DNA of 64,000 nt from a bacterium (GTDB lineage: Bacteria > Acidobacteriota > Polarisedimenticolia > Polarisedimenticolales > Polarisedimenticolaceae). The DNA lies in assembly GCA_024226515.1 (NCBI GenBank), contig JAAELQ010000200.1:24548-88547 (forward strand). Direction: 5' to 3'. Below the pieces are notes generated by a model. That model did no database searches. It saw only the letters and a program-made list of their open reading frames with translations, and was not told the origin of the DNA. Made by a program: the position numbers and the translations under genes. This document shows positions 51,770 to 61,000 of the stretch, piece after piece (position 1 is the stretch's first letter; the number at the start of each line of letters is the position of its first letter).

Positions 51770-53716
51770 ATGCAAACCTCACCTCTGCTGGATCGAATCA
51801 CGTCTCCGCAACAGCTGAAGCGTCTCTCGCTCGAGCAGCTCGAGCAGCTTGCGGTCGAGATGCGTCACGCGATCTGCGACCAGGTGTCGAAGAGCGGCGG
51901 TCACCTGGCGCCCAACCTGGGCGTGGTGGAGCTGACGCTGGCGTTGCACTACGTGTTCGACTTCTCGACGGATCGGCTGCTGTTCGACGTGGGCCACCAG
52001 TGCTACGCGCACAAGCTGGCGACCGGTCGCGGCCACCTGCTGGACCGCCTGCGTCAGCGTGACGGGATGGCGGGTTTTCCTGAGCCGCGCGAGAGCGAGT
52101 ACGACCTGTTCAGCGTGGGCCACGCGGGGACGGGGATCTCGACGGCGATCGGCATGGCACGCGGTGACCAGCTTCTCGGCGAGACGCAACGCAAGGTCGT
52201 GACGCTGGTCGGCGACTCTTCGATCGTCAACGGCGTGTCGATGGAAGGTCTCAACAACGCCGGAACGCTGAAGCGTCAGTTCCTGGTGGTGCTCAACGAC
52301 AACGGGATGTCGATCGGTGTGCCGCAGGGAGCGGTGGCGGGTTACTTCGACCGCATCCGCGTGGACCATCGTTTCACCGACCTGAAGCACAAGGCGCGAG
52401 AGGTGATCAAGAAGATCCCGCTCGGGGGCGCGATCGAGGAGATGTACCACCGCTTCGGCGAGATGACGCTGGCGGCGCTGGATCACCAGCACCCGTTCCA
52501 CAGCTTCGGGCTGCTGTGCGTGGGGCCGATCGACGGCCACGACCTGCGCGAGCTGATCGACATGCTGGAAGAGGTGAAGGAGATCGACCAACCGGTGCTG
52601 CTGCACGTGAAGACGGTGAAGGGCAAGGGCTTCGACTTCAGCTCGGAGGACCCGACGAAGTTCCACTCGCCGAAGCCGTTCCGGCGCGAGGGCTGCCGGG
52701 TCGAGCTGGTGTCGAGCGGCCGCTCGTTCACCTCGGCGTACTCGGACGCGCTGGGCGACGTGATGGCTCTCGACGAGCGTGTGGTGACGGTGACGGCGGG
52801 GATGCCGGACGGGACGGGCCTGGCCGAGCTGATGCCGCGCTTCCCCGAGCGGACGTTCGACGTGGGGATCGCGGAATCGCACGCGATCGACATGTGCGCG
52901 GGCATGGCGCGCAGCGGGATGAAGCCGTTCGCGACGATCTACTCGACGTTCCTGCAGCGCGGGATCGACCAGGTGTTCCAGGAGGTGGCGCTGCAGGGCC
53001 TGCCGGTGCGCTTCTGCATGGACCGCGCGGGTGTCGTGGGCGGCGACGGCGCGGTGCACCACGGCTTTCTCGACGTGGCCTACCTGCGCTCGTTCCCGAA
53101 GATGGTGCTGATGGCGGCGGCGGATGAGTCGACGCTGCGCTCCGCGCTGGAGTTCATGCGCACGCACGAGGACGGCCCGTCGGCGCTGCGCTACCCGCGC
53201 GACACGGTGCCCGAGCCGTTGCAGGCGCGGACGCCGGCGTTCGAGCTGGGCCGGGCGAACCTGCTGGCCGAGGGCACGGACGCGGCGATCCTGGCCTACG
53301 GCTTCCCGGTGCTGCACGCGCTGGCGGCGCGAGAGCAGCTCGCGGAGCAGGGCGTGTCGGTCGCGGTGTACGACGCGCGCTTCGCCAAGCCGGTGGACGC
53401 CGAGCTGATCGAGCAGCTCGTCGGCGCGAAGATGCCCGTGATCACGGTCGAGGACCACCACGTCGACGGCGGCTTCGGCAGCTGCGTGCTGGAGGCGTGC
53501 AACGCCAACGGCTGGCCGACCCACGGCATCAAGCGCCTGGGGCTGCCCGACGGCTGGATCTACCAGGGCTCGCGCGCCGAGCAGCAGGCCGAGGCCGGCA
53601 TCGACGCCGAGGCGATCGCGAAGGCGGCGCGCGAGATGATCGAGCGTCGCCCCGCCGCCGTGCCGCAACGGCCGGCGCGACCGCGCACGGCAAAGCGCCC
53701 CGCCGCGCTTCCCTGA
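51770..53716 (+). CDS. dxs: 1-deoxy-D-xylulose-5-phosphate synthase, variant motif type
   Basis: First enzyme of the MEP isoprenoid pathway: condenses pyruvate and glyceraldehyde 3-phosphate with thiamine diphosphate. The protein has 648 residues, the usual length. Present are SGGHLAPNLG (active-site H45), VVLNDNGMSI, DVGIAESHAIDMCAGMA (catalytic Glu) and GDGAVHHGFLDVAYLRS. The thiamine diphosphate motif usually written GDGA...GMAFEALN is GDSSIVNGVSMEGLN at 148-162, and GHSSTSIS is replaced by GHAGTGIS near 118. I believe some planctomycete-type DXS show a similar change; activity is still likely. It starts 18 nt after the synthase gene and ends only 15 nt before the stop of the convergent TonB receptor gene. 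Its Ala and Arg-rich tail is longer than usual. Confidence 0.9.
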   Translation: MQTSPLLDRITSPQQLKRLSLEQLEQLAVEMRHAICDQVSKSGGHLAPNLGVVELTLALHYVFDFSTDRLLFDVGHQCYAHKLATGRGHLLDRLRQRDGMAGFPEPRESEYDLFSVGHAGTGISTAIGMARGDQLLGETQRKVVTLVGDSSIVNGVSMEGLNNAGTLKRQFLVVLNDNGMSIGVPQGAVAGYFDRIRVDHRFTDLKHKAREVIKKIPLGGAIEEMYHRFGEMTLAALDHQHPFHSFGLLCVGPIDGHDLRELIDMLEEVKEIDQPVLLHVKTVKGKGFDFSSEDPTKFHSPKPFRREGCRVELVSSGRSFTSAYSDALGDVMALDERVVTVTAGMPDGTGLAELMPRFPERTFDVGIAESHAIDMCAGMARSGMKPFATIYSTFLQRGIDQVFQEVALQGLPVRFCMDRAGVVGGDGAVHHGFLDVAYLRSFPKMVLMAAADESTLRSALEFMRTHEDGPSALRYPRDTVPEPLQARTPAFELGRANLLAEGTDAAILAYGFPVLHALAAREQLAEQGVSVAVYDARFAKPVDAELIEQLVGAKMPVITVEDHHVDGGFGSCVLEACNANGWPTHGIKRLGLPDGWIYQGSRAEQQAEAGIDAEAIAKAAREMIERRPAAVPQRPARPRTAKRPAALP

Positions 53717-53731
53717 CCGCCGGCTAACCGC

Positions 53732-56266
53732 CTACCAGTGGAACGTCACGTTGGTCAGTGCCCGGCGTTCGATCAGGTCGCCGCACCACGTCTGATAATG
53801 TTCCTTGTCGCTCAAGTTCGAGACGTTCATTCCCACGCTGACCCAATCCGCAACGTTGTAGTTGGCGGCCAGGTCGACCGTAGAGTAGGACGGCACCGGC
53901 CCGGCGCAAACCCCCGCCGCCCACTCGAAGTCGTCGACCCACCGTCCGCTGAGGCTGCCGTGGAAGTTCTTGCGGCTGTACGACAATGACATGCTGCCCT
54001 TGAACTCGGGCGTGTTGGGCTGGAAATCCTCCAGCGTGGCCTCGTCGACGATGTCGTAGTCGAACCAGGAGTAGCTGGCCTGTAGGTTCCAGTGCTCGTT
54101 GAAGAAGTACTGCATCGAGAAGTCGACGCCCTGCGTCTCGACTTCCCCCGCGTTGTTGTACGTAAAAGCGACGATTACCGGGGATCCGTCGAGATCGTGA
54201 GACAAGGCCCAACCACCACTCCGCACACTATTGCGCAACGCCTGAGCCACCGTAATGTCGCCGATATAGGTGGTGTTGGCCGGGTGATCATCAGCAAAGC
54301 CATAGACTGGGTCCAATCCCCATTCATAGTAACGGTTGGGGTTGAGCAGCGGGGCGTCGAAACACTCTCGAGGGTCCCCGAGGTTCACCGGATCACACTG
54401 AACACGTCGAACGAGGTCTGTAATAAAGTCCTTGTTCTTGGATCTGTAGTAATCGACCGTAAAAAACACGCGGCGGCCGACGAGACCGCTGTAGCCCAGT
54501 TCGAACGCCGTCGTTTTCTCCAGATTCAGGTCGTCGACCCCTCCCGCGATCACCGGCGTCGGTCCTTCTACTCCACAGTCAATGCCGAACGTACCGCAGA
54601 GAATGCCCGCCAGCGCCGCTGGTTGCGGTGTCTCCGTCAACCTGGCGTGCAGAAAGAACTCCGAGTAGTTCGCCACCTGGAACGCCTTGTTGAACGTGAA
54701 GCGGAACGAGTGCTTGGGGTTGATCGAGTAGACCATCGCCGCCTTGGGCGAGAACTGGGTCTCGTGCAACGAGGCGCGATCGACGCGGCCGGCGAAGACG
54801 AACTTGATGTGCTCGTTGAGCTTGTAGTCCAGCTGCGAGAAGATCGCCTGTCGATCCGTCGAGAGCGGTTCCCAGACGACCGTCTGTTCCCCGGTCGCGC
54901 GGTTCTCGGAGTCGACCCGCTCCTCGGTAAGACCGGCGCCCACGACGAGCCGCATCCTGTCGCCGAAGAACGACCAGTTCCCCTGGGCCTCGAGGCCGTA
55001 GCGCTTGGTGTTCGTGATCAGCTCGAAACCGACGATCAGTTCATCGGACATGTTCGCCTGGTTGCCCTTGCGGTGCGTGTAGTTGGCCGCGACGTTCCAC
55101 TTGCCGTTCGACCAGGCCAGCCGCCCCCAGGGCTTGGTGGCGTCCAGCACCTGCACGCGGCCGATTCCCGTCTGGAACAGCGGCCCGCGGATCCCGGTCG
55201 TCCCGCCCTCGATGGTCAGGACCGAGTCGTCCGCGAAGTACTTGTCGACGCGACCGCTCGTGAAATAGATCTCGTTGTCGTCGTCGATGAACAGTTCCTT
55301 CTCCGACGGCAGGCAGTTCGCAGCGAAGATCGGGTGCTGGTCGGGGTCGTCGGGATCGCAGAGAGGCGCGTACTCCCTTTCATCGCCTCCGAGCACCCGC
55401 GACTCGCTGAAGTCCGCCGACTGCCGCGCACCCGCAATCACCTTCCAGTACCAGCCGCGGCCGGCCTCCGCGGCGTGCCGGTAATCGAAGTTGAGCGTGT
55501 CCAGCTCGCCGGCGGTCACGCGGAACATCTGCCCCTCGGAGCCGCGCGGCGGCTTGGTCGTGATGTTGATCACGCCCGCCGAGGCGTTGGCGCCGTACAG
55601 CGCCGCGCTCGGACCGCGCACGAACTCGAGGCCCGCCATGTCGTCCAGCGTCGTGATCGAGGCCCACTCCTGGGCGCCCAGCAGCACGACGCTGACGTCG
55701 CGTCCGTCGATGTAGGTCGAGACGCGGCGGTTCAGCGAGCTGTTGAACCCGCGCGTGTTGAAGTTGAAGTCGTAGAGACCGCCCTGCGTGATCTCGGCGC
55801 CGGGCGTGAACTCGAGCACCTTGGGCAACTGTCCGTGAGCGGCCTCGGCCTCGATCTTCTCCTCGGGGACCGACGTCACGGCGGCCGGGGCGTCGACGAT
55901 CTTCGCCGCGCGCGCTGCCGCCGCGGTGACCGTGATCGTCTCCTGCTTGCCCAGGGCCCAGTCGACCTCGATCTCGACCTCGCGCGCCCGGCCCTCGAGC
56001 ACGCCGACGGCGGGCTGCGTCTTGGAGTTCTCCCCCAGCGTCAGGATCAGGGTGTAGGTGCCCGCCGGCACCTTCGTGAAGACGAACTTGCCCTCGGCGT
56101 CGGAGATCTCGACCAGCTTCAGCTCCGCGACCAGAATGGCGACGCCGCCCACGCCGTCGCCCTCCTTGACGATGCGCCCCTCGATCCGCCCGTTGCCCTG
56201 GGCCGATGCCAGGCCGATCGCGGCCAGCAAGACGAGGAGAGCCGGAAGAGACCTGCGGAACCTCAT
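53732..56266 (-). CDS. TonB-dependent outer-membrane receptor with carboxypeptidase-regulatory-like N-terminus
   Basis: Outer-membrane gated channel of 844 residues. Signal peptide (RRSLPALLVLLAAIGLASAQ), then a carboxypeptidase-regulatory-like domain (about 25-105: IEGRIVKEGDGVGGVAILVA). A plug domain follows (about 130-250: APAAVTSVPEEKIEAEAA, GAEITQGGLYDFNFNTRGFN, EFVRGPSAALYGANASAGVI). The beta-barrel fills the rest and ends in an aromatic residue (LTNVTFHW), as outer-membrane proteins do. GGAGG precedes ATG 56266. The barrel section at about 54130-54640 is visibly less GC-rich than the rest. Ligand unknown. It diverges from an acyl-CoA synthetase gene. Confidence 0.9.
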   Translation of the reverse strand: MRFRRSLPALLVLLAAIGLASAQGNGRIEGRIVKEGDGVGGVAILVAELKLVEISDAEGKFVFTKVPAGTYTLILTLGENSKTQPAVGVLEGRAREVEIEVDWALGKQETITVTAAAARAAKIVDAPAAVTSVPEEKIEAEAAHGQLPKVLEFTPGAEITQGGLYDFNFNTRGFNSSLNRRVSTYIDGRDVSVVLLGAQEWASITTLDDMAGLEFVRGPSAALYGANASAGVINITTKPPRGSEGQMFRVTAGELDTLNFDYRHAAEAGRGWYWKVIAGARQSADFSESRVLGGDEREYAPLCDPDDPDQHPIFAANCLPSEKELFIDDDNEIYFTSGRVDKYFADDSVLTIEGGTTGIRGPLFQTGIGRVQVLDATKPWGRLAWSNGKWNVAANYTHRKGNQANMSDELIVGFELITNTKRYGLEAQGNWSFFGDRMRLVVGAGLTEERVDSENRATGEQTVVWEPLSTDRQAIFSQLDYKLNEHIKFVFAGRVDRASLHETQFSPKAAMVYSINPKHSFRFTFNKAFQVANYSEFFLHARLTETPQPAALAGILCGTFGIDCGVEGPTPVIAGGVDDLNLEKTTAFELGYSGLVGRRVFFTVDYYRSKNKDFITDLVRRVQCDPVNLGDPRECFDAPLLNPNRYYEWGLDPVYGFADDHPANTTYIGDITVAQALRNSVRSGGWALSHDLDGSPVIVAFTYNNAGEVETQGVDFSMQYFFNEHWNLQASYSWFDYDIVDEATLEDFQPNTPEFKGSMSLSYSRKNFHGSLSGRWVDDFEWAAGVCAGPVPSYSTVDLAANYNVADWVSVGMNVSNLSDKEHYQTWCGDLIERRALTNVTFHW

Positions 56267-56318
56267 CGAAACCTCCATCCCTACGCCCGGTCCGCCAAAG
56301 GCTAACAGACTTAGGGCC

Positions 56319-56346
56319 GCCGAAGAAGACGCTTCGGCCATATAAT
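56319..56346 (+). promoter_or_regulatory. Hairpin and TATAAT upstream of the acyl-CoA synthetase gene
   Basis: GCCGAAG (56319-56325) and CTTCGGC (56332-56338) form a 7-bp inverted repeat, and a consensus -10 TATAAT follows at 56341-56346, 30 nt before the TTG start at 56376. No good -35 is at 17 nt, so an activator or other sigma factor may be needed; the palindrome lies where a regulator would bind. Confidence 0.4.
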
Positions 56347-56375
56347 CCCCATATTCGGGAAGAGGGAGCCCCTGA

Positions 56376-58034
56376 TTGGATCGACGACGCGAGACCCCGG
56401 TGACGTGGCTGAAGCGCTGGGCCGAGGCCCGGGCGGACGAGATCTTCCTGAGTCAGCCGTTGCCCGGCGGAGGCGCGCGCGAGCTGACGTGGCGCGAGGT
56501 GGACGACCAGGCGCACCGGCTCGCCGCCGGCCTGCGGGACCTGGGTCTGGCGCGCGGCGCCCGCATCGGCCTGTTGTCGCAGAACTGCGCCGAGTGGTTC
56601 GTCACGGACCTTGCGCTGATGGTGGGCGGCTACGTCAGCGTGCCGATCTACCCCACGGCCAACGCCGACACGATCCGCTACACGCTGCGCCACAGCGGAG
56701 CACGCGCGGTGTTCGTCGGCAAACTCGACGACGACGCCGGACAAGAGCCGGGCATCGGCACGGACCTGCTGCGGATCGGCCTGCCCTACGAGACGCTCGA
56801 CGTCGACCACACGTGGGGTGACCTGATCGGGTCGCACACGCCCCGGCTCGACGAGCCCGGACCGGAGCCGGAAGACGTGATGACGATCGTCTACACGTCC
56901 GGCAGCACGGGCGCGCCGAAGGGGGCCGTGCGCACGTTCGCCTCGATGGCCTGGTCCGGAGACGCGATCTGTCGCGATCTCGACGCGCGATCCGGCGACC
57001 GCCTGGTCTCCTACCTGCCCCTGGCCCACATCACCGAGCGCACCTACATCGAGATGACGGCTCTGTGCGCCGGACTCCCGGTCGGGTTCGTCGACAGTCG
57101 CGAGAGCTTCACCGACGACGTGTGCCGCGCGCGGCCGACGCTGTTCATCTCGATTCCCCGACTGTGGAAGCTGTTTCGCGACCGTGCGATCGAGAAGATC
57201 GGCCCACGTAGGTTCAAGCTGATGTCGCTGTTCGCGCCCACGCGCAAGCTGCTCGGGGCGCGGATCCTGCGCGGTCTCGGACTCGACCACGCCCGCGTGC
57301 TGGGCAGCGGCTCGGCGCCGATCTCTCCGGCGCTGCTCGAGTGGTACGCCGCGCTGGGAATCGAGATCTGCGAGGCCTGGGGCATGACCGAGGTCGGCGC
57401 GTACGCGACGATCAGCCTCCCGTTCCGGCGCGACAAGATCGGCAGCTGCGGCCGTCCCGCGCTCGATAGCGAGGTTCGAGTCTCCGACCGCGGGGAGTTA
57501 CTGTTCCGCGGTCCGGGCATGATGCGCGAGTACCTGGACAATCCCGAGGCGACCGCGGCGGCGCTCGGCGACGACGGCTTCTTCCACACCGGGGATCACT
57601 GCCGCATCGACGAGGACGACTACGTCTGGATCGACGGCCGCCTGGGCGACAACTTCAAGACGACGCGGGGCAAGTGGGTCGCTCCGCTCCCGATCGAGCA
57701 GCGGCTCGACCGACTGCGCGTCGTCGATCGCTCGTGCGTGATCGGCGCCCGCCTGTCGCTACCCGTCGCGCTGGTGCAGCTCGTCGACGACGCCGCGGCA
57801 CGCAGGCGCGACGGCCTGCGGGCGCGATTCGCCACCGTGTTGAACGAGATCAACCGCGGGCGCGAGAGCCACGAGCGGCTCGACGCGATCGTCGTCGTCG
57901 CCGATACCTGGACCACGACCAACGACGTGTTGACGCCCACGTCGAAGATCCGGCGGCACGTGCTGGAGGAACGGTTCGGCGAGCGCGTGCAGGGTGCGCG
58001 CGGCGGCAAGGTCTACTGGCTGGACGAGCTGTAA
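56376..58034 (+). CDS. Long-chain acyl-CoA synthetase-like AMP-forming ligase
   Basis: AMP-dependent synthetase of 552 residues that activates a fatty or other carboxylic acid to its CoA thioester at the membrane. Core motifs: P-loop-like IVYTSGSTGAPKG, LPLAHITERTY, the GSGSAPISPALLEWY turn, WGMTEVGAYATI, GFFHTGDHCRIDEDDYVWIDG (ATP-binding Asp), GRLGDNFKTTRGKWVAP, and the C-terminal TPTSKIRRHVLE (Lys). The start is TTG 56376 with AGAGGGAG upstream; a GTG 24 nt later has no ribosome-binding site. It shares a divergent region with the TonB receptor gene and ends at a bidirectional terminator. Substrate chain length unknown. Confidence 0.9.
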   Translation: MDRRRETPVTWLKRWAEARADEIFLSQPLPGGGARELTWREVDDQAHRLAAGLRDLGLARGARIGLLSQNCAEWFVTDLALMVGGYVSVPIYPTANADTIRYTLRHSGARAVFVGKLDDDAGQEPGIGTDLLRIGLPYETLDVDHTWGDLIGSHTPRLDEPGPEPEDVMTIVYTSGSTGAPKGAVRTFASMAWSGDAICRDLDARSGDRLVSYLPLAHITERTYIEMTALCAGLPVGFVDSRESFTDDVCRARPTLFISIPRLWKLFRDRAIEKIGPRRFKLMSLFAPTRKLLGARILRGLGLDHARVLGSGSAPISPALLEWYAALGIEICEAWGMTEVGAYATISLPFRRDKIGSCGRPALDSEVRVSDRGELLFRGPGMMREYLDNPEATAAALGDDGFFHTGDHCRIDEDDYVWIDGRLGDNFKTTRGKWVAPLPIEQRLDRLRVVDRSCVIGARLSLPVALVQLVDDAAARRRDGLRARFATVLNEINRGRESHERLDAIVVVADTWTTTNDVLTPTSKIRRHVLEERFGERVQGARGGKVYWLDEL

Positions 58035-58039
58035 ATAAA

Positions 58040-58068
58040 AGAGGCGGTGGCACGCGGCCACCGCCTCT
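58040..58068. terminator. Bidirectional terminator between the convergent ligase and acylase genes
   Basis: AGAGGCGGTGGC (58040-58051) and GCCACCGCCTCT (58057-58068) form a perfect 12-bp stem with a 5-nt loop. On the minus strand the stem is followed by TTTTATTTA, a good T-run, 23 nt past the acylase stop; on the plus strand the tail CTCTAT is weaker. It serves the acylase gene and probably also the ligase gene that ends at 58034. Confidence 0.9.
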
Positions 58069-58091
58069 CTATCGAACGTACGGTTTCTCGC

Positions 58092-61000
58092 TCAGCGAGA
58101 CGGTTTCCGCTCCAGCCGACGCTGGATGCGGTCGGCCGCCTCCACGAGATCGTCCCGGCCCTCGGCCTCGGCCTGCTCGCGCAGGGCCGGCAGTCGAATG
58201 CGCAGGACCTCGGCGGACAGCGTGTCGGCGATGCCGGCCAGCTTGCCGCTGAGTTCGAGCTGCTGCTCGAGGTCGTCGGTCTCGGCGATCCGGTCCAGCA
58301 ACGCGCGGCGCTGTCCGAGTCGCGTCGGCTTCGTGGTGTCGACGCCGACCTTGGCCAGCAGACGATCCATCGCCGCGCGATCCGTGTTGCCGTAGAACAG
58401 CTCGGTCGTGCTCGGCTGCAGGTCCTCCGCGACCACGCTACGCGTGGCCACCGAGCGCGAGGCTCCTCGCTTGCCGGAAACGCGGTCGGTCGTCTGCGGC
58501 GGCCCGACGACACGGTGCGTACCGAAGTCCAGGTCGAGCAGGCCGTCGCCGGCTCCGATCGCACCCGGCGCGTCCGCGGTGAAGATCTCGTTGTCTCCGT
58601 CCTCGTCCTCGTCCGGCGGCAGCGGCTCGGCGATGCAGAGCTCGTCGCAGCCGTCACCCGGATGGGTGCCGCCGTCGTCGCACTCCTCGCCGATTCCGAC
58701 GATGCCGTCACCGCACTCGAACGTCTCGACGTCGACGGTGATCTCGTTGACGTCGGCCAGATCGATCGGCAGCGGCTTGTAGGCGTTGACGAGCCACAGG
58801 CCGAGCTGATCGTTGCTGTGCGGGTCGCCCGGAGTGCCGCTCTCGCCGCCCGGGATCACCTCCAGCACGTCCGGCCCCTCCGCCGTCATCGTGGCGATGA
58901 CGCGACGCGACGGGCCGCTGCCGAACATGAACTCGTTGACGCCGTCGGCCCGCGCGCTGTGCGCGGACGCGTCGACGGCGCCGAGTCCGCCCGCGCGGGC
59001 GAAGCCCGGCAGGTCCGGCTCGAGGTTGCTCGGGTGGCCGGTCGGCGGGATGTTGAACGGACCGCCGAGCGGATGCGCGAAGACGATGCGGTGCAGCTTG
59101 CCCCAGCGGTAGTCTTCCTGGCTCGTCGAGTTGTCGAACGCCGCGGCGAACGTGGCGGACGCCAGCAGGTCGAGGCTCTCCTGCAACTCTCCGAGCAGGA
59201 TGATGTCGCGACGATCGAAGGCATCGACGACACCGGGGACCTGGAAGAAGTTGAGCAGCGACGCGCCCGTGCCGCCCGTGGTCGGGTAGTCCTCGAGCAG
59301 CTTGCGCAGCCCGGTCATCGCCTGCGAGCTTCCCGGCGTGTATTCGATGAGCGGGACCGGCAACGTGGCCAGCGTGGTGTCGATCGTGCGCCCGATCGCC
59401 TGACCACGCCAGACGGAGTAGATCGTCGCAGCGACGCTGGCGTCGATCTCGGCCTGGCTCGGCGGCACCGGGGCCAGCGGGTTGTCACCCGGGTCGAAGC
59501 CCTGGATGATGCCGGTCGGCGTGCTGAAGTCCCACGCCGCCAGCCGGCCGACCGCCTCGGCCACGCGCGCGTCTGCGGCCAGCGCCTGCAGCGCCGGATG
59601 GGCGCCCGGCGCCGTCGCGTTGTCCCACGCCTCGAGGATGAACGGCGTGAACACCTCGGCGTCGAGGAGCTGGTTGTTGCCCTGCAGGGCGATGCTGTCG
59701 GCCAGCGACAGCGTGCCGCCGCCGGCGAGGACGACGTCGTCCCACAGTTGCTGCAGACGGCCCTGACGCAGGCCGGGCGCGTAGCCCGAGCTGAGGTAGA
59801 GCAGGCCGTTGAACCCGGCGCGGAACTGGTTCCACGCCACGTTGTCCAGCGTCGTTCCGATCGGGTCGTTGTTGGCGTTGAGCACGTAGCCGCTGGGCGG
59901 GTTCTCGATCTGCGGCATCTCGGCGAACGGCAGGATCTCGTAGTCCAGCGCCTGGTTCGGCTGCGGGTTGAGCACCGGCACCCACTCGTGTGAGTTGGTG
60001 TGCGAACCGTCGCGAATCAGGCTCGGCGGCTGCAGCCCCGCGGGGAAGAAGCCGAACTGCAGGTCCTCACGGATCGGCAGCTCACCGCTGGTGTAGTACG
60101 CGATGTTGCCGTTGATGTCGGCGTAGGACCAGTTCTGCGAGCCGACGTCGAAGTACTGCAGGGCGTCCTTGAAGTCCTGCATGCTCGCCGCACGAGAGAA
60201 CAACCGGAACGTCTCGAGCTCTTGCGTGGCACTCCAACCGGCGTACTGCACGCTGAGACCGATAACCCCGCTCGGCGATGCAGCGCTCGCGCGGATATCG
60301 ACGATCGGTCCGTTGTTGCGTCGCGGCACGATGAGCGTCACGCCGCCCGAATCGGCGGGCACGGGGATCGGGGCGATCGTGTTGGCCACGCTGTTGGGGA
60401 AGATGTTGGCGTTGAACGCCTGCGGGATGAACTCGATCGGCTCGAATCCACCGTCGAAGAACGTGTGCGTCGGCGTGGTCGGCGACGCCGGGTTGTTCAT
60501 GAAGAGGATTTCCTGATAGACGTCGGTGACGTCGATCGCGTTGACCGTGCCGCCCCAGCAGATCGTGTCGTTGCAACCGAGCACGAGGCCCGGGGCGCCG
60601 GGGAAGCTGACGCCCGCTACGTTGATGCCGAACTCACCGGCGGCGAGGTGCACCTCGTAGAACGTGGACGGCGTGCCGAGCGACAGGTGCGGGTCGTTGG
60701 CCAGCATCGGGACGCCGGCGTCGGTCAGCGAGCCGTCGGCGATCCACCAGTTGCTGCCCTGCTCTCCCTTGTTGTTCTCGAGGGCGCGGGCCAGGATGGG
60801 AATGTCCGCGATCGATTCGCGATAGCTGCGGACCAGCGCCTCGAAGCTGGCGTCGGACATGTAGCTCGGCGGCTCCTCGTCCTCGCCCTCCATCGGAACG
60901 TTCGGCGTGGCGGAGCACTCGGGCGCGACGTCGAACGGGACGCCCGGCTCGTCGAAGCACATCGACTGCGGCGCCGGCGCGGGCGGTGCGCTCGACGTGG

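Noticed and set aside
54092..56305. Plus-strand frame of 737 residues opposite the TonB receptor
   Set aside because: Antisense to a complete receptor with signal peptide and C-terminal aromatic residue.
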